Source: CAVPPA01 sp050730755 (lineage in GTDB: Bacteria; Patescibacteriota; Saccharimonadia; Saccharimonadales; UBA4665). From it: a stretch of DNA of 64,000 nt. Within the stretch, counting starts at the first letter, position 1. Each line of letters starts with the position of its first letter. The position numbers and the translations under genes are program-made. Under the pieces are notes generated by a model that made no database searches, had not been told where the DNA came from, and saw nothing but the letters and a program-made list of their open reading frames with translations. The stretch spans positions 1-64,000 of the forward strand of contig JBOHNR010000008.1 in NCBI GenBank assembly GCA_050730755.1, in the 5' to 3' direction. Positions 52,709 through 61,235 of the stretch are shown here, piece after piece.

Positions 52709-53194
52709 ATGTCAAACCCTGAATCATTACCTGACGTAGAAATAAATACTGATCCAAGTATGGTAGCTAAACAACAAAAAGACGTAGCCGATAAATTGGC
52801 GGCTATATATGAAACTTCTGAAAGTTCCGACCCTCCAGCAAGTATCGCGGTAGCATTAAATAACCCGATATTCTATTTTAGCCACGAAAATGCCAATTTA
52901 CCTTTAACTTTACAGGAGAGATGGCAAAAGTTGTCCGAAAATGGCAACAAACTGGCTCACATCGTAGCTAAAAGTAAGCTCGAGTGGGAGCATGACGCTT
53001 CAGGACTCCAAATGATGCATGATTTAGTATCGGGAGGCGATATTAACGCCAATTTCCGGACACCTGTTGCGGCATTTATTGTCGAGGCTTCTGAACTGTT
53101 CTCAGAATCTTCAATATTCATTCCTTGCAAGGACGAATATTACGAAAACGAGGTTTTGGCCATGGAATCTGTACTTGCTTATCTTAGCCAATAA
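52709..53194 (+). CDS. Unknown soluble protein, leaderless
   Basis: 161 residues, acidic, no membrane segments. It has a central helical block (LTLQERWQKLSENGNKLAHI) and a C-terminal ASELFSESSIFIPCKDEYY. No family recognised. It follows a consensus promoter with the ATG only 6 nt after the -10. It is within the accessory stretch between the toxin-antitoxin pair and dedA. Confidence 0.6.
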   Translation: MSNPESLPDVEINTDPSMVAKQQKDVADKLAAIYETSESSDPPASIAVALNNPIFYFSHENANLPLTLQERWQKLSENGNKLAHIVAKSKLEWEHDASGLQMMHDLVSGGDINANFRTPVAAFIVEASELFSESSIFIPCKDEYYENEVLAMESVLAYLSQ

Positions 53195-53365
53195 CCGCTT
53201 GGATGGCTAAGACTAGGACGATTACCCTGTTCCCGGCCTGATTTATGAAATTACCTGTCTATCCATTTAACGCCGCCAACCAGCTGGGAGAGCTACTATC
53301 CAAGCGCAATCTGTATTTTACGTCTTGAAATTAACGGCTGGAGCTTTGACGGCATTAAACTATTC

Positions 53366-54052
53366 TTATTTAAAATTCTTTCTCTGAGCTTGACTATTCT
53401 GAGTCTTTTTTGTTATGCGATAGGCACCAACAAAGTGAAGGGCAATAATTCCGGCAACTACAGCAACTATCGCAATAATCGAGAGCCCAGCATAATGCTG
53501 TACTAGGTCGTGGAAGTCAGCGCCCCATCTTTTACCCAGGTATATGAAAAACAGAATCCAAATTGTGGCGGATATAAACGTACTTCCCAGAAATGTCAGA
53601 TAACGGACACCAGATGAACCGGCCAGTACGGTAACAATTATTCGAAGGCCAGGGATATGGCGCCCAACAATAATGGCAAAAACATCATATTTCACGAATA
53701 ATCGCTCAGCGCGGCGGACATGTTGATCTTTCACAAAAGCAAACTTCGCTAGCCTATCAAGGATCTGCTGTCCCCAGCGTCGAGACAAGAAAAATAGCAC
53801 TGTGGCACCGCTTAGGACTGCGATCTCCGCCAAAATAATGGCCGGCCAAAACTCGTGAGCATTATGAGGCAAAGAAAGCTTGTAGCCCATATAGGCCAGA
53901 ATAGCGTCACCGGGAACGATGATAGGAATACCCATTTCTTCAACGAAAAGTAATAACAGGGGAGACAAAACAGTTTGAGCGGAAATAAAATGTTGCAGAG
54001 CATCGGTGTAGCCATCGAGCCATGAGAGCCAAGAAGAGAAATAGTAAATCAC
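53366..54052 (-). CDS. DedA-family membrane protein
   Basis: 228 residues with the DedA motifs EEMGIPIIVPGDAILAYMGY and FVKYDVFAIIVGRHIPGLRI, followed by several membrane helices to about 215. DedA proteins scramble or transport lipid carriers. The start is a GTG at 54052; ATGs downstream would remove the first helix, so GTG is kept with moderate certainty. Confidence 0.85.
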   Translation of the reverse strand: MIYYFSSWLSWLDGYTDALQHFISAQTVLSPLLLLFVEEMGIPIIVPGDAILAYMGYKLSLPHNAHEFWPAIILAEIAVLSGATVLFFLSRRWGQQILDRLAKFAFVKDQHVRRAERLFVKYDVFAIIVGRHIPGLRIIVTVLAGSSGVRYLTFLGSTFISATIWILFFIYLGKRWGADFHDLVQHYAGLSIIAIVAVVAGIIALHFVGAYRITKKTQNSQAQRKNFK

Positions 54053-54261
54053 AATCTATAGTTTACATGGTAGCTCAGTAGCCTTCAAAACTGCAACTTT
54101 GTGAGGGCCAGTGATATTGATCACGCAAGCTTCTAAAGGTTCGACAAATTAACTATAATCAGTCTCAGAGTGGTGGCTTCGGAGGCTCTTCTTGTTATAA
54201 CCAGCATCGGTGACTAGTGTCCGTTGTCACGCTGCATAAAGGCTAAGGAAAGTGTCCGGTT

Positions 54262-54459
54262 ATGGTTGCTAAACTTCCAAGAAAGTCAACTAATCCAGTT
54301 CGATTAGCAACTGCTTCTATATCTCGTCTTAGCGAGCTCCGCTTCCAGGAGCTTGATCTGAGGTATAGACGCCATTTGCGACAATTACGCAACATTTTGA
54401 ATAGTGCCCGGAAAAAACGCTACACTCAAAAACCGCCAGACCAAGAATCTACTGAGTAG
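54262..54459 (+). CDS. Possible small basic protein
   Basis: 65 residues, strongly basic (LRYRRHLRQLRNILNSARKKR) and helical. AAGGAAAG lies about 10 nt before the ATG. No homologue recognised. Basic composition and isolated position are compatible with a nucleic-acid-binding peptide, or chance. It converges with the YihY-like gene. Confidence 0.4.
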   Translation: MVAKLPRKSTNPVRLATASISRLSELRFQELDLRYRRHLRQLRNILNSARKKRYTQKPPDQESTE

Positions 54460-54496
54460 TCGAAATCTAACAAAGTCAGTATTGCCGTATGGACGG

Positions 54497-55462
54497 CTAG
54501 TTCAGCTTTTGATTAGCTTGTTCAGGTTCAACGATATCTTGAAATTTAGCTCGGTCTTTGTAGAGTTGGAAAGCCTGATAATCAGCGTTTGTAAATGGTT
54601 TATGCATGCTCCGGGGCCACAATCTCAAAATCCTCACTGAATCAAGCTCAAAAACATAGAATATGACTTGTGCCTGTAAGTAAATCCAATAAAGCATTCC
54701 TAAGATAATTGCGAATGTGCCATATAAATCATTTAAGTTTCTAAGCTCACGGGCAACTATATAACCCCCTAGACTCTGTAATATTGCTAGGCAGATGGCC
54801 GCCACTGCTGCCCCCACCCATACCTCTCTTAGGGAGCGATGGACTGATAAGCTCATCTTGATGACGAAAACTAAAACCCAGAATAATACGATAAGGCTGA
54901 TTAAAATGGACAAGAAACGGAAAAAAATACTGTCACTAAAGACGAGCGTGTAACCAGCTAAAACTGGAGCTAATATCAATCCTAGACCACCGACAACTAT
55001 AATACCCAGGCTCCTGAATATTGAGCCCGGGAAATTACTTCGTTCCTTATGCGGAACTTGCCAAATATGTTCCAAACTGTTTCTGAGGACATCTGCCACA
55101 CCCCTGGCACCGAAAAGCGACAGCAAAAGAGCTATTACCAGCACTAAGCCAGTTTTGTTGCTATGAATATTGAGTTGTAAGTTTTCTCCAATAATAGGGA
55201 AGTAGGTGATGGCACCGTTCATAATATGCCGGCTAATTTGGCTGTTGCCATTAAGTAATAACCTCAGCAAGCTTGTTAGAACCAATAGAAACGGGAATAA
55301 GGCCAAGAAACCGTAATAAGTAAATAAGGCTGATCGCCGGCCAGCTTCATCCTCTTGGTATTTTTTTATAACTGCATATAAAAAACCGATCCGTTTATGG
55401 TGACGTTGGTAGAGATCAATTTTATCAAACGTCGTCCGAAATGCGGCAAGCCCGTGATGCAT
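54497..55462 (-). CDS. YihY/BrkB-family membrane protein
   Basis: 321 residues from the chosen ATG. Family features are YTAFLALFPFLLVL-type sequence (FTYYGFLALFPFLLVLTSLL), the central ARGVADVLRNSLEHIWQVP, and about six membrane helices. The family is of unclear function (once called virulence factor BrkB). An upstream GTG (55474) overlaps a TATAGT -10, so the ATG at 55462 is preferred. The C-terminus is polar and may be cytoplasmic. Confidence 0.88.
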   Translation of the reverse strand: MHHGLAAFRTTFDKIDLYQRHHKRIGFLYAVIKKYQEDEAGRRSALFTYYGFLALFPFLLVLTSLLRLLLNGNSQISRHIMNGAITYFPIIGENLQLNIHSNKTGLVLVIALLLSLFGARGVADVLRNSLEHIWQVPHKERSNFPGSIFRSLGIIVVGGLGLILAPVLAGYTLVFSDSIFFRFLSILISLIVLFWVLVFVIKMSLSVHRSLREVWVGAAVAAICLAILQSLGGYIVARELRNLNDLYGTFAIILGMLYWIYLQAQVIFYVFELDSVRILRLWPRSMHKPFTNADYQAFQLYKDRAKFQDIVEPEQANQKLN

Positions 55463-55584
55463 AGTCTTCTTCACTATAGCAAAGCCAGTTTTACTAACCC
55501 AATGCGAACAGATGTTAGAAAGCTTACAGCTTAATCAATTTGGGGTCTTTAGTATGAAAGTACACAAAATAAAAGGAGGAGATA

Positions 55585-55716
55585 ATGCGCTACGACGAGG
55601 ATACACTCATGGAAAACTTCGATCGATGGGATAACCAAGAACGGCGTCAGCGTTTCCTGCGGCGGATGGAACGTAAGTTCTATGCAAAATATCGCTTAGT
55701 TCAGAATCGACGGTAG
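55585..55716 (+). CDS. Small 43-residue arginine-rich protein
   Basis: MRYDEDTLMENFDRWDNQER begins an acidic start, then a basic helix rich in Arg (RRQRFLRRMERKFYAKYR). A very strong ribosome site, AAAAGGAGGAGATA, lies directly upstream, so translation is likely. It stands alone between two convergent/divergent genes. No family recognised; a nucleic-acid-binding or regulatory peptide is possible. Confidence 0.6.
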   Translation: MRYDEDTLMENFDRWDNQERRQRFLRRMERKFYAKYRLVQNRR

Positions 55717-55782
55717 GGGTTGCCTGCGCAACAAAAATAGACTTGCCAAGCTGAGGAGGAAGCGTGGTCTGTTTACTGTCGG

Positions 55783-56424
55783 CTAGAAGCGTATGCGACG
55801 CATCAGCTGGTCAACGAGATCGTTTCTCGGTTCTTCCATTGGCATATGATTGCTCATGACTCCAATGATTTTTTCTTCATCGGCTGGGTCAAAATAAATA
55901 GTCGAATACATTGCAAAACGTCTAAACGGGGTCAACTCAATGCTGGAAAAGGCACCTTCTGATACAACGGAAAACGAGCGAAACTCATTGAATGAATGAT
56001 GACTATCGCCGATGGTCAACCCCTGTTCATCTACAGCGTATGTAACCTGGCGTGGTTTATGGCTAGCGTAGACTCCCAGCAATAAAACCCCGATGATCAC
56101 AAGCGCAGTCGAGAAATCGTCTTTTGTTAGTAACCAAACAATCGCTCCCAGGATTATTGCGCCTATCACAAGCATCGCGTACCAGCCGATGGATTTAGAA
56201 TGTGCAATGAACTCTGAAGCAGTCCAGGTGATGTTTTTTGACTGATTGACGACTTTAGACTTAAGCTGCTTAGATTTAGGAACCCTGTCGTTAATTATTG
56301 GCAGCGGTGATTGAGTAGTCAGTACAGTAGTTTCTGAACCGGCTTGATCCGAGGTAACAACATCATCGGGTTTGTATAGCTTCAGTTCATCCTGTTGATC
56401 GGACGAAGATTTATTTTGATCCAT
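55783..56424 (-). CDS. Two-helix membrane protein with beta-rich C-terminus
   Basis: 213 residues. A polar, disordered N-terminus of about 75 residues precedes two membrane helices (about 80-100 and 104-120). The C-terminal domain has strands (PRQVTYAVDEQGLTIGDSHH, FSSIELTPFRRFAMYSTIYF) resembling bacterial PH-like domains attached to membranes. Function unknown. It is divergent from the PP2C-like gene. The PH resemblance is tentative. Confidence 0.6.
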   Translation of the reverse strand: MDQNKSSSDQQDELKLYKPDDVVTSDQAGSETTVLTTQSPLPIINDRVPKSKQLKSKVVNQSKNITWTASEFIAHSKSIGWYAMLVIGAIILGAIVWLLTKDDFSTALVIIGVLLLGVYASHKPRQVTYAVDEQGLTIGDSHHSFNEFRSFSVVSEGAFSSIELTPFRRFAMYSTIYFDPADEEKIIGVMSNHMPMEEPRNDLVDQLMRRIRF

Positions 56425-56526
56425 ACGCGTTAATTGTACATCGGCTGAACAAATCTTTAAAAGTAGCTTAAGCTAAGGCACGAGCATAATCTTTATAAAT
56501 TTATAAAACATGCTACGATATGGCTT

Positions 56527-57285
56527 ATGGAAAGGGCTCCGTTTAGTACCAATGGTATTTATGAGAGCCGGGCGTTACAACCCTTTAGCCTCGATATCGG
56601 GCTGGCTGAAAGTTCTTTATTTGGTCCAGGAGAAGATCGAAGCTTAGTTAGAAAAGATGAGGCCTTTTTTGCCGTTTTTGACGGAGTAAGGTTCGTGCCA
56701 AATGGCGGTTTGGCGGCGGAGGTGGCGCTTGACAGTCTGTCAGACATACCGCTCTGCAGCTTTGACGGGGCTAATGTTGAAGACATAACCGGATTAGAAC
56801 TGAATCTTAAAAGTATGGTCCAAAGAGCCAGTTTTGATGTAGCTAACGAGGCAGATGGCGGAATTACTACTTGTGTGGCAGCACGTATTATCTCCGTCGA
56901 AGAAAATGATCAGCGGTTAAAGCCTTACGTTGTGTGGGCTGCCGCAGGGGATTCACGGATTTATGTTTATAGCGGTGGCAAAGTAGACCAATTATCCCGA
57001 GATGAGGGCAACGGCAGGACTGTATCAAATTATTTGGGTCAAAAAGATTACCCAAAAATACCAGCTACTGTTGAACAAGCAGGTCACCGGAGACTCAATT
57101 GGGGTGATAAAATTCTTTTAGTCACTGATGGTATAACGGGCGATGAAGATACTCTTTTAACTGACGAGGAAATATCTATGGCCTGTGCTAATGCTCCTGA
57201 AGTTGCAGCGGGAGAACTTATAAAAATTTCGCGGCTAAAAGCCGACAAAACAGCGCTCGTCGTGGGCATCGCTGCTTTAAGCTAG
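56527..57285 (+). CDS. PP2C-like (PPM-family) phosphatase
   Basis: 252 residues. The PPM motifs are recognisable: AFFAVFDGVRF at DGHGG, AAAGDSRIYVYSGGKV at GDSRAY, ILLVTDGITGDED, and ADKTALVVGIA at the DNxT motif. The first reads DGVRF instead of DGHGG and the last DKT instead of DNxT, so metal binding may be weakened. It may dephosphorylate serine/threonine. An extended -10 (TGC-TACGAT, box 56514-56519) lies 7 nt before the ATG. Confidence 0.8.
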   Translation: MERAPFSTNGIYESRALQPFSLDIGLAESSLFGPGEDRSLVRKDEAFFAVFDGVRFVPNGGLAAEVALDSLSDIPLCSFDGANVEDITGLELNLKSMVQRASFDVANEADGGITTCVAARIISVEENDQRLKPYVVWAAAGDSRIYVYSGGKVDQLSRDEGNGRTVSNYLGQKDYPKIPATVEQAGHRRLNWGDKILLVTDGITGDEDTLLTDEEISMACANAPEVAAGELIKISRLKADKTALVVGIAALS

Positions 57286-57326
57286 CCTAGTCTGTAAGTG
57301 AGAAGTTCTTTTCTGAGCCTTACTCT

Positions 57327-57419
57327 TGGCGGAGAGAGAGGGATTTGAACCCTCGCAGGGATTTGCATCCCCCTAACGATTTAGCAAACCGTCCCCTTCA
57401 GCCACTTGGGTACCTCTCC
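57327..57419 (-). tRNA. tRNA-Ser (anticodon GCT)
   Basis: The minus strand has acceptor GGAGAGG/TCTCTCC (one G-U), anticodon loop TTGCTAA giving GCT (reads AGC and AGU), a long variable arm, T-loop GGTTCAAATCC, and CCA encoded. Confidence 0.93.
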
Positions 57420-57612
57420 GTAGTTATAAGGCTACCGTATTATAATATGTTTTCTCGGGAAGTTAGTCATGTATTTTGTGAGTGCTTATATAATCTAATT
57501 CTTACTTAATCAAAATAAATCATCGACTAATAATTAATAGAAGTGTTAATCTAGCAATACGCCTAATAGGTGCTACTTTGCGATAAAATTAAATATAGTA
57601 ATCAAAGTTATT

Positions 57613-57700
57613 GGAGGGGTCGGATAGTGGTTTATTCCACCAGTCTTGAAAACTGGCAAGCCGCAAGGTTTCGTGGGTTCGAATCTCACCCCCTCCGCCA
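57613..57700 (+). tRNA. tRNA-Ser (anticodon TGA)
   Basis: Acceptor GGAGGGG/CCCCTCC, anticodon stem CCAGT/ACTGG with loop CTTGAAA giving TGA (reads UCA), a long variable arm, T-loop GGTTCGAATCT, and CCA encoded. It is the third serine tRNA in the window. Confidence 0.93.
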
Positions 57701-57832
57701 AGTTAATTACTTAAAGTTCTTACAAAAATTTGCAACGAAATTCGACAATGTACTAAAAAGTTAGACAATAATTTTCATCTTGTGCCTATTATTTCGTTGT
57801 ATTTAAAGCGTTGTAAATAAATGATATAACGG

Positions 57833-57862
57833 TTGCACTCTGTTTGATAACTAAGCTATACT
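57833..57862 (+). promoter_or_regulatory. Promoter of hsp20
   Basis: TTGCAC (57833-57838) and TATACT (57857-57862) are 18 bp apart, placing transcription start about 50 nt before the hsp20 ATG. No CIRCE element is seen here. The 218 bp between the tRNA and hsp20 contain no other gene. Confidence 0.7.
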
Positions 57863-57918
57863 GCTATTAATACAAAAAGGCAAGATTCCTTTATTAATTT
57901 GTCTGGAGGGTAACAATA

Positions 57919-58395
57919 ATGGCGCGACGTAATCGCGACGATGATCTCTTACTTGAAGAAGATGAACTAACAGCTGCATTTTTGGGCGATGAACTTGAAA
58001 ATGGCACGCCGGCTGCTGAAACGGCTGCAGTGCCAACGGCTGAAGAGGAGTGGGATCAAGAAGCCACAGAAATGCCAGGTCAACTGGCAATTGATGTCTA
58101 TGAAACCAGGGAAAGGTTAGTTGTCAAAGCTCGTACGGCTGGCGTTAATAAGAATGAATTAGATGTTAGTATGTCTGACAACCAATTGACCATTCGCGGT
58201 ACTTTATCAGCAGGCGAAGAGGACGTCGAGAACTACTTTCTTCAAGAATGTTACTGGGGTGAGTTTTCACGGACCGTTGCTCTACCAGTCCCGGTTAAAG
58301 AAGAAGAGATTGAAGCAGTTCTAAAAGATGGCGTACTGACCATAAGCTTCGGTAAAGTTAAGCAAGACACTGTTAAAAAAATACAAGTTCTATAA
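57919..58395 (+). CDS. Small heat-shock protein Hsp20
   Basis: 158 residues. An acidic N-terminal region (about 1-50) precedes the alpha-crystallin domain (about 55-150): LAIDVYETRERLVVKA, GVNKNELDVSMSDN, and GVLTISFGKV. Hsp20 holds unfolding proteins. CTGGAGGGTAACAATA is a good ribosome site. The terminator follows 39 bp after the stop. Confidence 0.93.
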   Translation: MARRNRDDDLLLEEDELTAAFLGDELENGTPAAETAAVPTAEEEWDQEATEMPGQLAIDVYETRERLVVKARTAGVNKNELDVSMSDNQLTIRGTLSAGEEDVENYFLQECYWGEFSRTVALPVPVKEEEIEAVLKDGVLTISFGKVKQDTVKKIQVL

Positions 58396-58433
58396 ATTCT
58401 TAACTGTAAAGATAAAACTTTACTTCACATATG

Positions 58434-58466
58434 AAATAAGCAAGCATCGAAGCTTGCTTATTTTTT
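58434..58466 (+). terminator. Intrinsic terminator after hsp20
   Basis: A perfect 12-bp hairpin (arms 58434-58445 and 58452-58463, loop ATCGAA) is followed by a six-T run at 58461-58466. It could also stop transcripts of the pilin operon on the other strand, but the T-run there is weaker. Confidence 0.9.
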
Positions 58467-58491
58467 GCTACCACAACGGATTCGTTTTTGT

Positions 58492-58926
58492 CTAACCTGC
58501 CGAACTACCACCGGTAACTGTTTGTGCCTGACCGAGTACGAAGTGAACAATTAATTGAGCCAAGGCGACGACAACTAGGCCGACAAGGGCATAGAGGATT
58601 GTAGTTTTAGCTGCTCCGACACGGCTGGAATCTCCACCAGAGGTAATGTATCGCAGACCGCCAACAATTATCATAATAACGGCAATCACGCCAACTATGG
58701 CTGAGAAAATATTAACAATTTGGGCAAGTAGGGTATTAAAGTTACTGGTACTTGCACCCGATGCACAACTTGCGCTGCCTCCTGTTAGGTCAAAATTAGT
58801 TCCGGAACATAAGTTGCTATCAATATTTGCCGTAGCAAACGCAATAGACGGCACAACTACAGCTGGAGTTGCTGCCACAAACAGCATGCTCAGCACAATA
58901 CCGAGACTTTTTAATTTCCTAATCAT
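58492..58926 (-). CDS. VirB2/TrbC-like pilin-type protein 5
   Basis: 144 residues. Signal peptide (about 1-32) ending at IAFATA, an extracellular stretch with two cysteines, then two hydrophobic helices separated by the shared motif GLRYITSGGDSSRVGAA. It ends with TILYALVGLVVVALAQLIVHF. The two-helix hairpin with a small polar loop is the layout of type IV secretion pilins (VirB2/TrbC). It is the last of five tandem paralogues. Homology to VirB2 is from layout, not sequence search. Confidence 0.72.
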   Translation of the reverse strand: MIRKLKSLGIVLSMLFVAATPAVVVPSIAFATANIDSNLCSGTNFDLTGGSASCASGASTSNFNTLLAQIVNIFSAIVGVIAVIMIIVGGLRYITSGGDSSRVGAAKTTILYALVGLVVVALAQLIVHFVLGQAQTVTGGSSAG

Positions 58927-59020
58927 TTATGACCTTTCTTTATATATCTTAGTTATGTTTATAGCATGCACCATCCAAGTCTTCAACCCTCTATTGCTTA
59001 TTACCACTGTTGTCCAGCTC

Positions 59021-59413
59021 TTATGCGTTGATGGCTTGGCTCAAGACGAAATGGACTAACACCTGAGCCAAGGCGACGACAACTAAACCAACTAAGGCAT
59101 ATAGTAAAGCGCTTCTTGCTCCAGCCACGCTTTGAGGATTTCCGGCAGAAGTTGTAAATCTCAGTCCGGCAATAATAACCATAATGACTGCCGCTATTCC
59201 GACAATCGCAGATAAAAGATTAATGATTACTATAACGACATTACCAACTTGTGCACCATTGTCCCCGCATCCGGAGCCACCGCTAGTTAGCGCAACACCT
59301 TGGCATGCTTCCGATGCGGGGGTATTAGCCGCATATGTTGAGCCATTCAATATGACGCCTAATACACCGGCTAAAAGAAAACCTATAGAGAGTAATATCG
59401 CAAATCGTTTCAT
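59021..59413 (-). CDS. VirB2/TrbC-like pilin-type protein 4
   Basis: 130 residues. Signal peptide (about 1-29) ending at TYAANTPAS, two cysteines outside, then the helix-loop-helix with GLRFTTSAGNPQSVAGARSA and LLYALVGLVVVALAQVLV. It is the closest relative of pilin 5, sharing almost the same second helix. A 94-bp gap separates the two. Confidence 0.72.
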   Translation of the reverse strand: MKRFAILLSIGFLLAGVLGVILNGSTYAANTPASEACQGVALTSGGSGCGDNGAQVGNVVIVIINLLSAIVGIAAVIMVIIAGLRFTTSAGNPQSVAGARSALLYALVGLVVVALAQVLVHFVLSQAINA

Positions 59414-59427
59414 ATTTCTTTTTTAAA

Positions 59428-59817
59428 TTATATCCTACTTAACACAAGGCTAATGATGGTATCGGCTAAGGCTATAATGACGAGACCAACAATAGCATAT
59501 ATCAGTGCGCTTCTGGCGCCGGCTGCTCTTGAAGGATCCCCTCCAGAAGTGACGAGACGTAATCCTGAAATTATAATTATAATTACCGCAGCTAGACCAG
59601 CAACTATCGCAATAACATTGGCTATTATTAATAATAATCCATTGGGTCCGGCTAAAGGGTTAGATGAAGTATTACTTTGACCGCATAAAGTTGAGCCACT
59701 AGCTGCACCATTACTACATACACCAAAAAGGCCATTAGCATATGCGGCTGATGGCATCGAGAACATACCAAAAAGGATAACTAAGATAATTCCAATATTA
59801 ATTGATTTACTTATCAT
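59428..59817 (-). CDS. VirB2/TrbC-like pilin-type protein 3
   Basis: 129 residues. Signal peptide to about residue 27 (PSAAYANG), a short cysteine-bearing segment, then the module GLRLVTSGGDPSRAAGARSA with LIYAIVGLVIIALADTII. The ATG overlaps the preceding stop by ATGA (59814-59817), so it is translationally coupled to the two-copy protein. Fourteen bp separate it from pilin 4. Confidence 0.72.
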   Translation of the reverse strand: MISKSINIGIILVILFGMFSMPSAAYANGLFGVCSNGAASGSTLCGQSNTSSNPLAGPNGLLLIIANVIAIVAGLAAVIIIIISGLRLVTSGGDPSRAAGARSALIYAIVGLVIIALADTIISLVLSRI

Positions 59818-60494
59818 AATTTGCCTATCACAAGCGATACGATTGACTCAGCAACAATGGCAACAATTAACCCAACTAAAGCATAAATAACAGTACCTTG
59901 GGCTTGGGCCGCATTTTTGGGATCACCGCTAGAAAATACAAACCTCATACCACCAATAACTATAAACAAGAACGACAAAGCGCCAATAATGGCAAACAGA
60001 ATCTGTAATATTAGTTGGATAATAGAACCACCGGCTGCACCGGCTGGGTTAGGTAAACTACTTAAGTCTAGTCGTCCCCCTGATACAACAGTACCCTGAG
60101 CCCCGCTACCGGTTCCAATTTGGCTACCTAGATAAGATACCAATCCTATAGCAACTACTGCAATTGCCAGTCCAACTAGTGCATTGATGAGCGTGGACAG
60201 AGCCTTGGACGTTTCGTCTGGTGATCCTTGACTTGTTATATATCTAATGCCAGCATAAATAACAAAAAATACAGCCAACAACCCCGCAATTCGGAACAAA
60301 TCATCGACTACAGCTAGGAGAATTAGAAGCAAGCTACTATTAGAGCCCAGAAGATGAAAAGAAGTAACCTCACAAGCTCCTGTTGCGGCATTAGCTTTTA
60401 CCTGCAGGTAGTGATACCAGGGCTCCAGACCAAGAAACGTATTGTCTGCACAACTACCGCTAGCTGCTGCAAAAAAAGTGAAGAAACTAACCAT
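59814..60494 (-). CDS. Double VirB2-like module protein 2
   Basis: 226 residues, holding two copies of the module. The first is GIRYITSQGSPDETSKAL with LINALVGLAIAVVAIGLV. The second is GMRFVFSSGDPKNAAQAQ with VIYALVGLIVAIVAESIV. An exported N-terminus with cysteines (CADNTF, ACEVTSF) precedes them. It probably arose by fusion of two pilin genes. It overlaps pilin 1 by 8 bp and pilin 3 by 4 bp. Confidence 0.72.
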   Translation of the reverse strand: MVSFFTFFAAASGSCADNTFLGLEPWYHYLQVKANAATGACEVTSFHLLGSNSSLLLILLAVVDDLFRIAGLLAVFFVIYAGIRYITSQGSPDETSKALSTLINALVGLAIAVVAIGLVSYLGSQIGTGSGAQGTVVSGGRLDLSSLPNPAGAAGGSIIQLILQILFAIIGALSFLFIVIGGMRFVFSSGDPKNAAQAQGTVIYALVGLIVAIVAESIVSLVIGKL

Positions 60495-60960
60495 TGAATA
60501 ATCCCCCCGGTACTATAAATTGCAGAAAAGCATACAAGAAGAAATATGCAAACAGCCCTAGTAGAGCATTCATTATATGCTGTCTGCCTGATGCTGATCT
60601 CTGTGGATCACCGGCTGAGCTAGTGTACTCTATAGCGCCAATGATGATTGCTATGACCACCACTACTCCTACCGCAGCCGATAATAAATCTATGACGGGG
60701 TTAACATATTTACTAAACAAACACTGTGTATCGGTCGTACTGCTTGATTTTTCATCATTTGCTGGGCAACAGGTCTGCCCGTCAGTCTGGGTTTTTCCAG
60801 TTGAACCATCTGGCAATGTACAACTCGTAGACGCAGCTGCGGCAAAATTACCAATTGGTGCAGCATGGACGTACTGAGGTGCAGGAATGATTAAGGCGAC
60901 TAGACATAAGAAAACTACACAACTAAATGTTAGTTTAATATTGTTCAGGAACTGTTTCAT
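60487..60960 (-). CDS. VirB2-like pilin-type protein 1, cysteine-rich
   Basis: 157 residues. Signal peptide to about residue 34 (APQYVHAAP), four cysteines outside (STSCTLPDG, QTCCPAND, TQCLFSKY), then AIEYTSSAGDPQRSASGR and IMNALLGLFAYFFLYAFLQF. It is the most divergent copy and the first gene of the operon. Its cysteines may crosslink the outer part. It overlaps the next gene by 8 bp. Confidence 0.7.
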   Translation of the reverse strand: MKQFLNNIKLTFSCVVFLCLVALIIPAPQYVHAAPIGNFAAAASTSCTLPDGSTGKTQTDGQTCCPANDEKSSSTTDTQCLFSKYVNPVIDLLSAAVGVVVVIAIIIGAIEYTSSAGDPQRSASGRQHIMNALLGLFAYFFLYAFLQFIVPGGLFNG

Positions 60961-61098
60961 GTACGATTTGTTTTACTATACCTTGCCTAGACTATACCTC
61001 TAATAGTGCAGCTGTTCAATAGAGCATAAGCAGTAAATATTTAAGTTCAAAACATAAAATACCCTTCAGGTTAAGTCTTGCCGCAGGCCAGTAAATAG

Positions 61099-61127
61099 TT
61101 GGTAAACTTTGAGAATTGTGTTATATT
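61099..61127 (+). promoter_or_regulatory. Promoter for the leader peptide and membrane protein
   Basis: TTGGTA (61099-61104) and an extended -10 (TGT-TATATT, box 61122-61127) are 17 bp apart. The transcript would have a leader of about 50 nt before the short ORF with a strong AGGAGG ribosome site. Confidence 0.65.
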
Positions 61128-61184
61128 ATTTTTAGTTCGTCTCGTGACGGAAGTTCGCTTGAAATTTAGGAGGAATACCCTAAG

Positions 61185-61235
61185 ATGGTAGTCCGCGGAG
61201 TATCGGTTCGCGATAACAATGGCCTGATGTCATGA
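61185..61235 (+). CDS. 16-residue leader peptide
   Basis: MVVRGVSVRDNNGLMS, followed by a TGA that overlaps the start of the next gene (TCATGA). AGGAGG lies 11 nt upstream, while the next gene has no ribosome site of its own. The layout points to translational coupling of the downstream membrane protein through this short ORF. Confidence 0.55.
   Translation: MVVRGVSVRDNNGLMS

Noticed and set aside
53246..53390. A 27-codon ORF (KLPVYPFNAANQLGELL) and a frame-shifted continuation (LEINGWSFDGIKLF) resembling a broken gene
   Set aside because: No family could be recognised and the second part runs into the antisense of dedA; too weak to list as a pseudogene.
57701..57918. Possible gene or CIRCE element before hsp20
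   Set aside because: Only a promoter could be supported; no inverted repeat of the CIRCE type was found.
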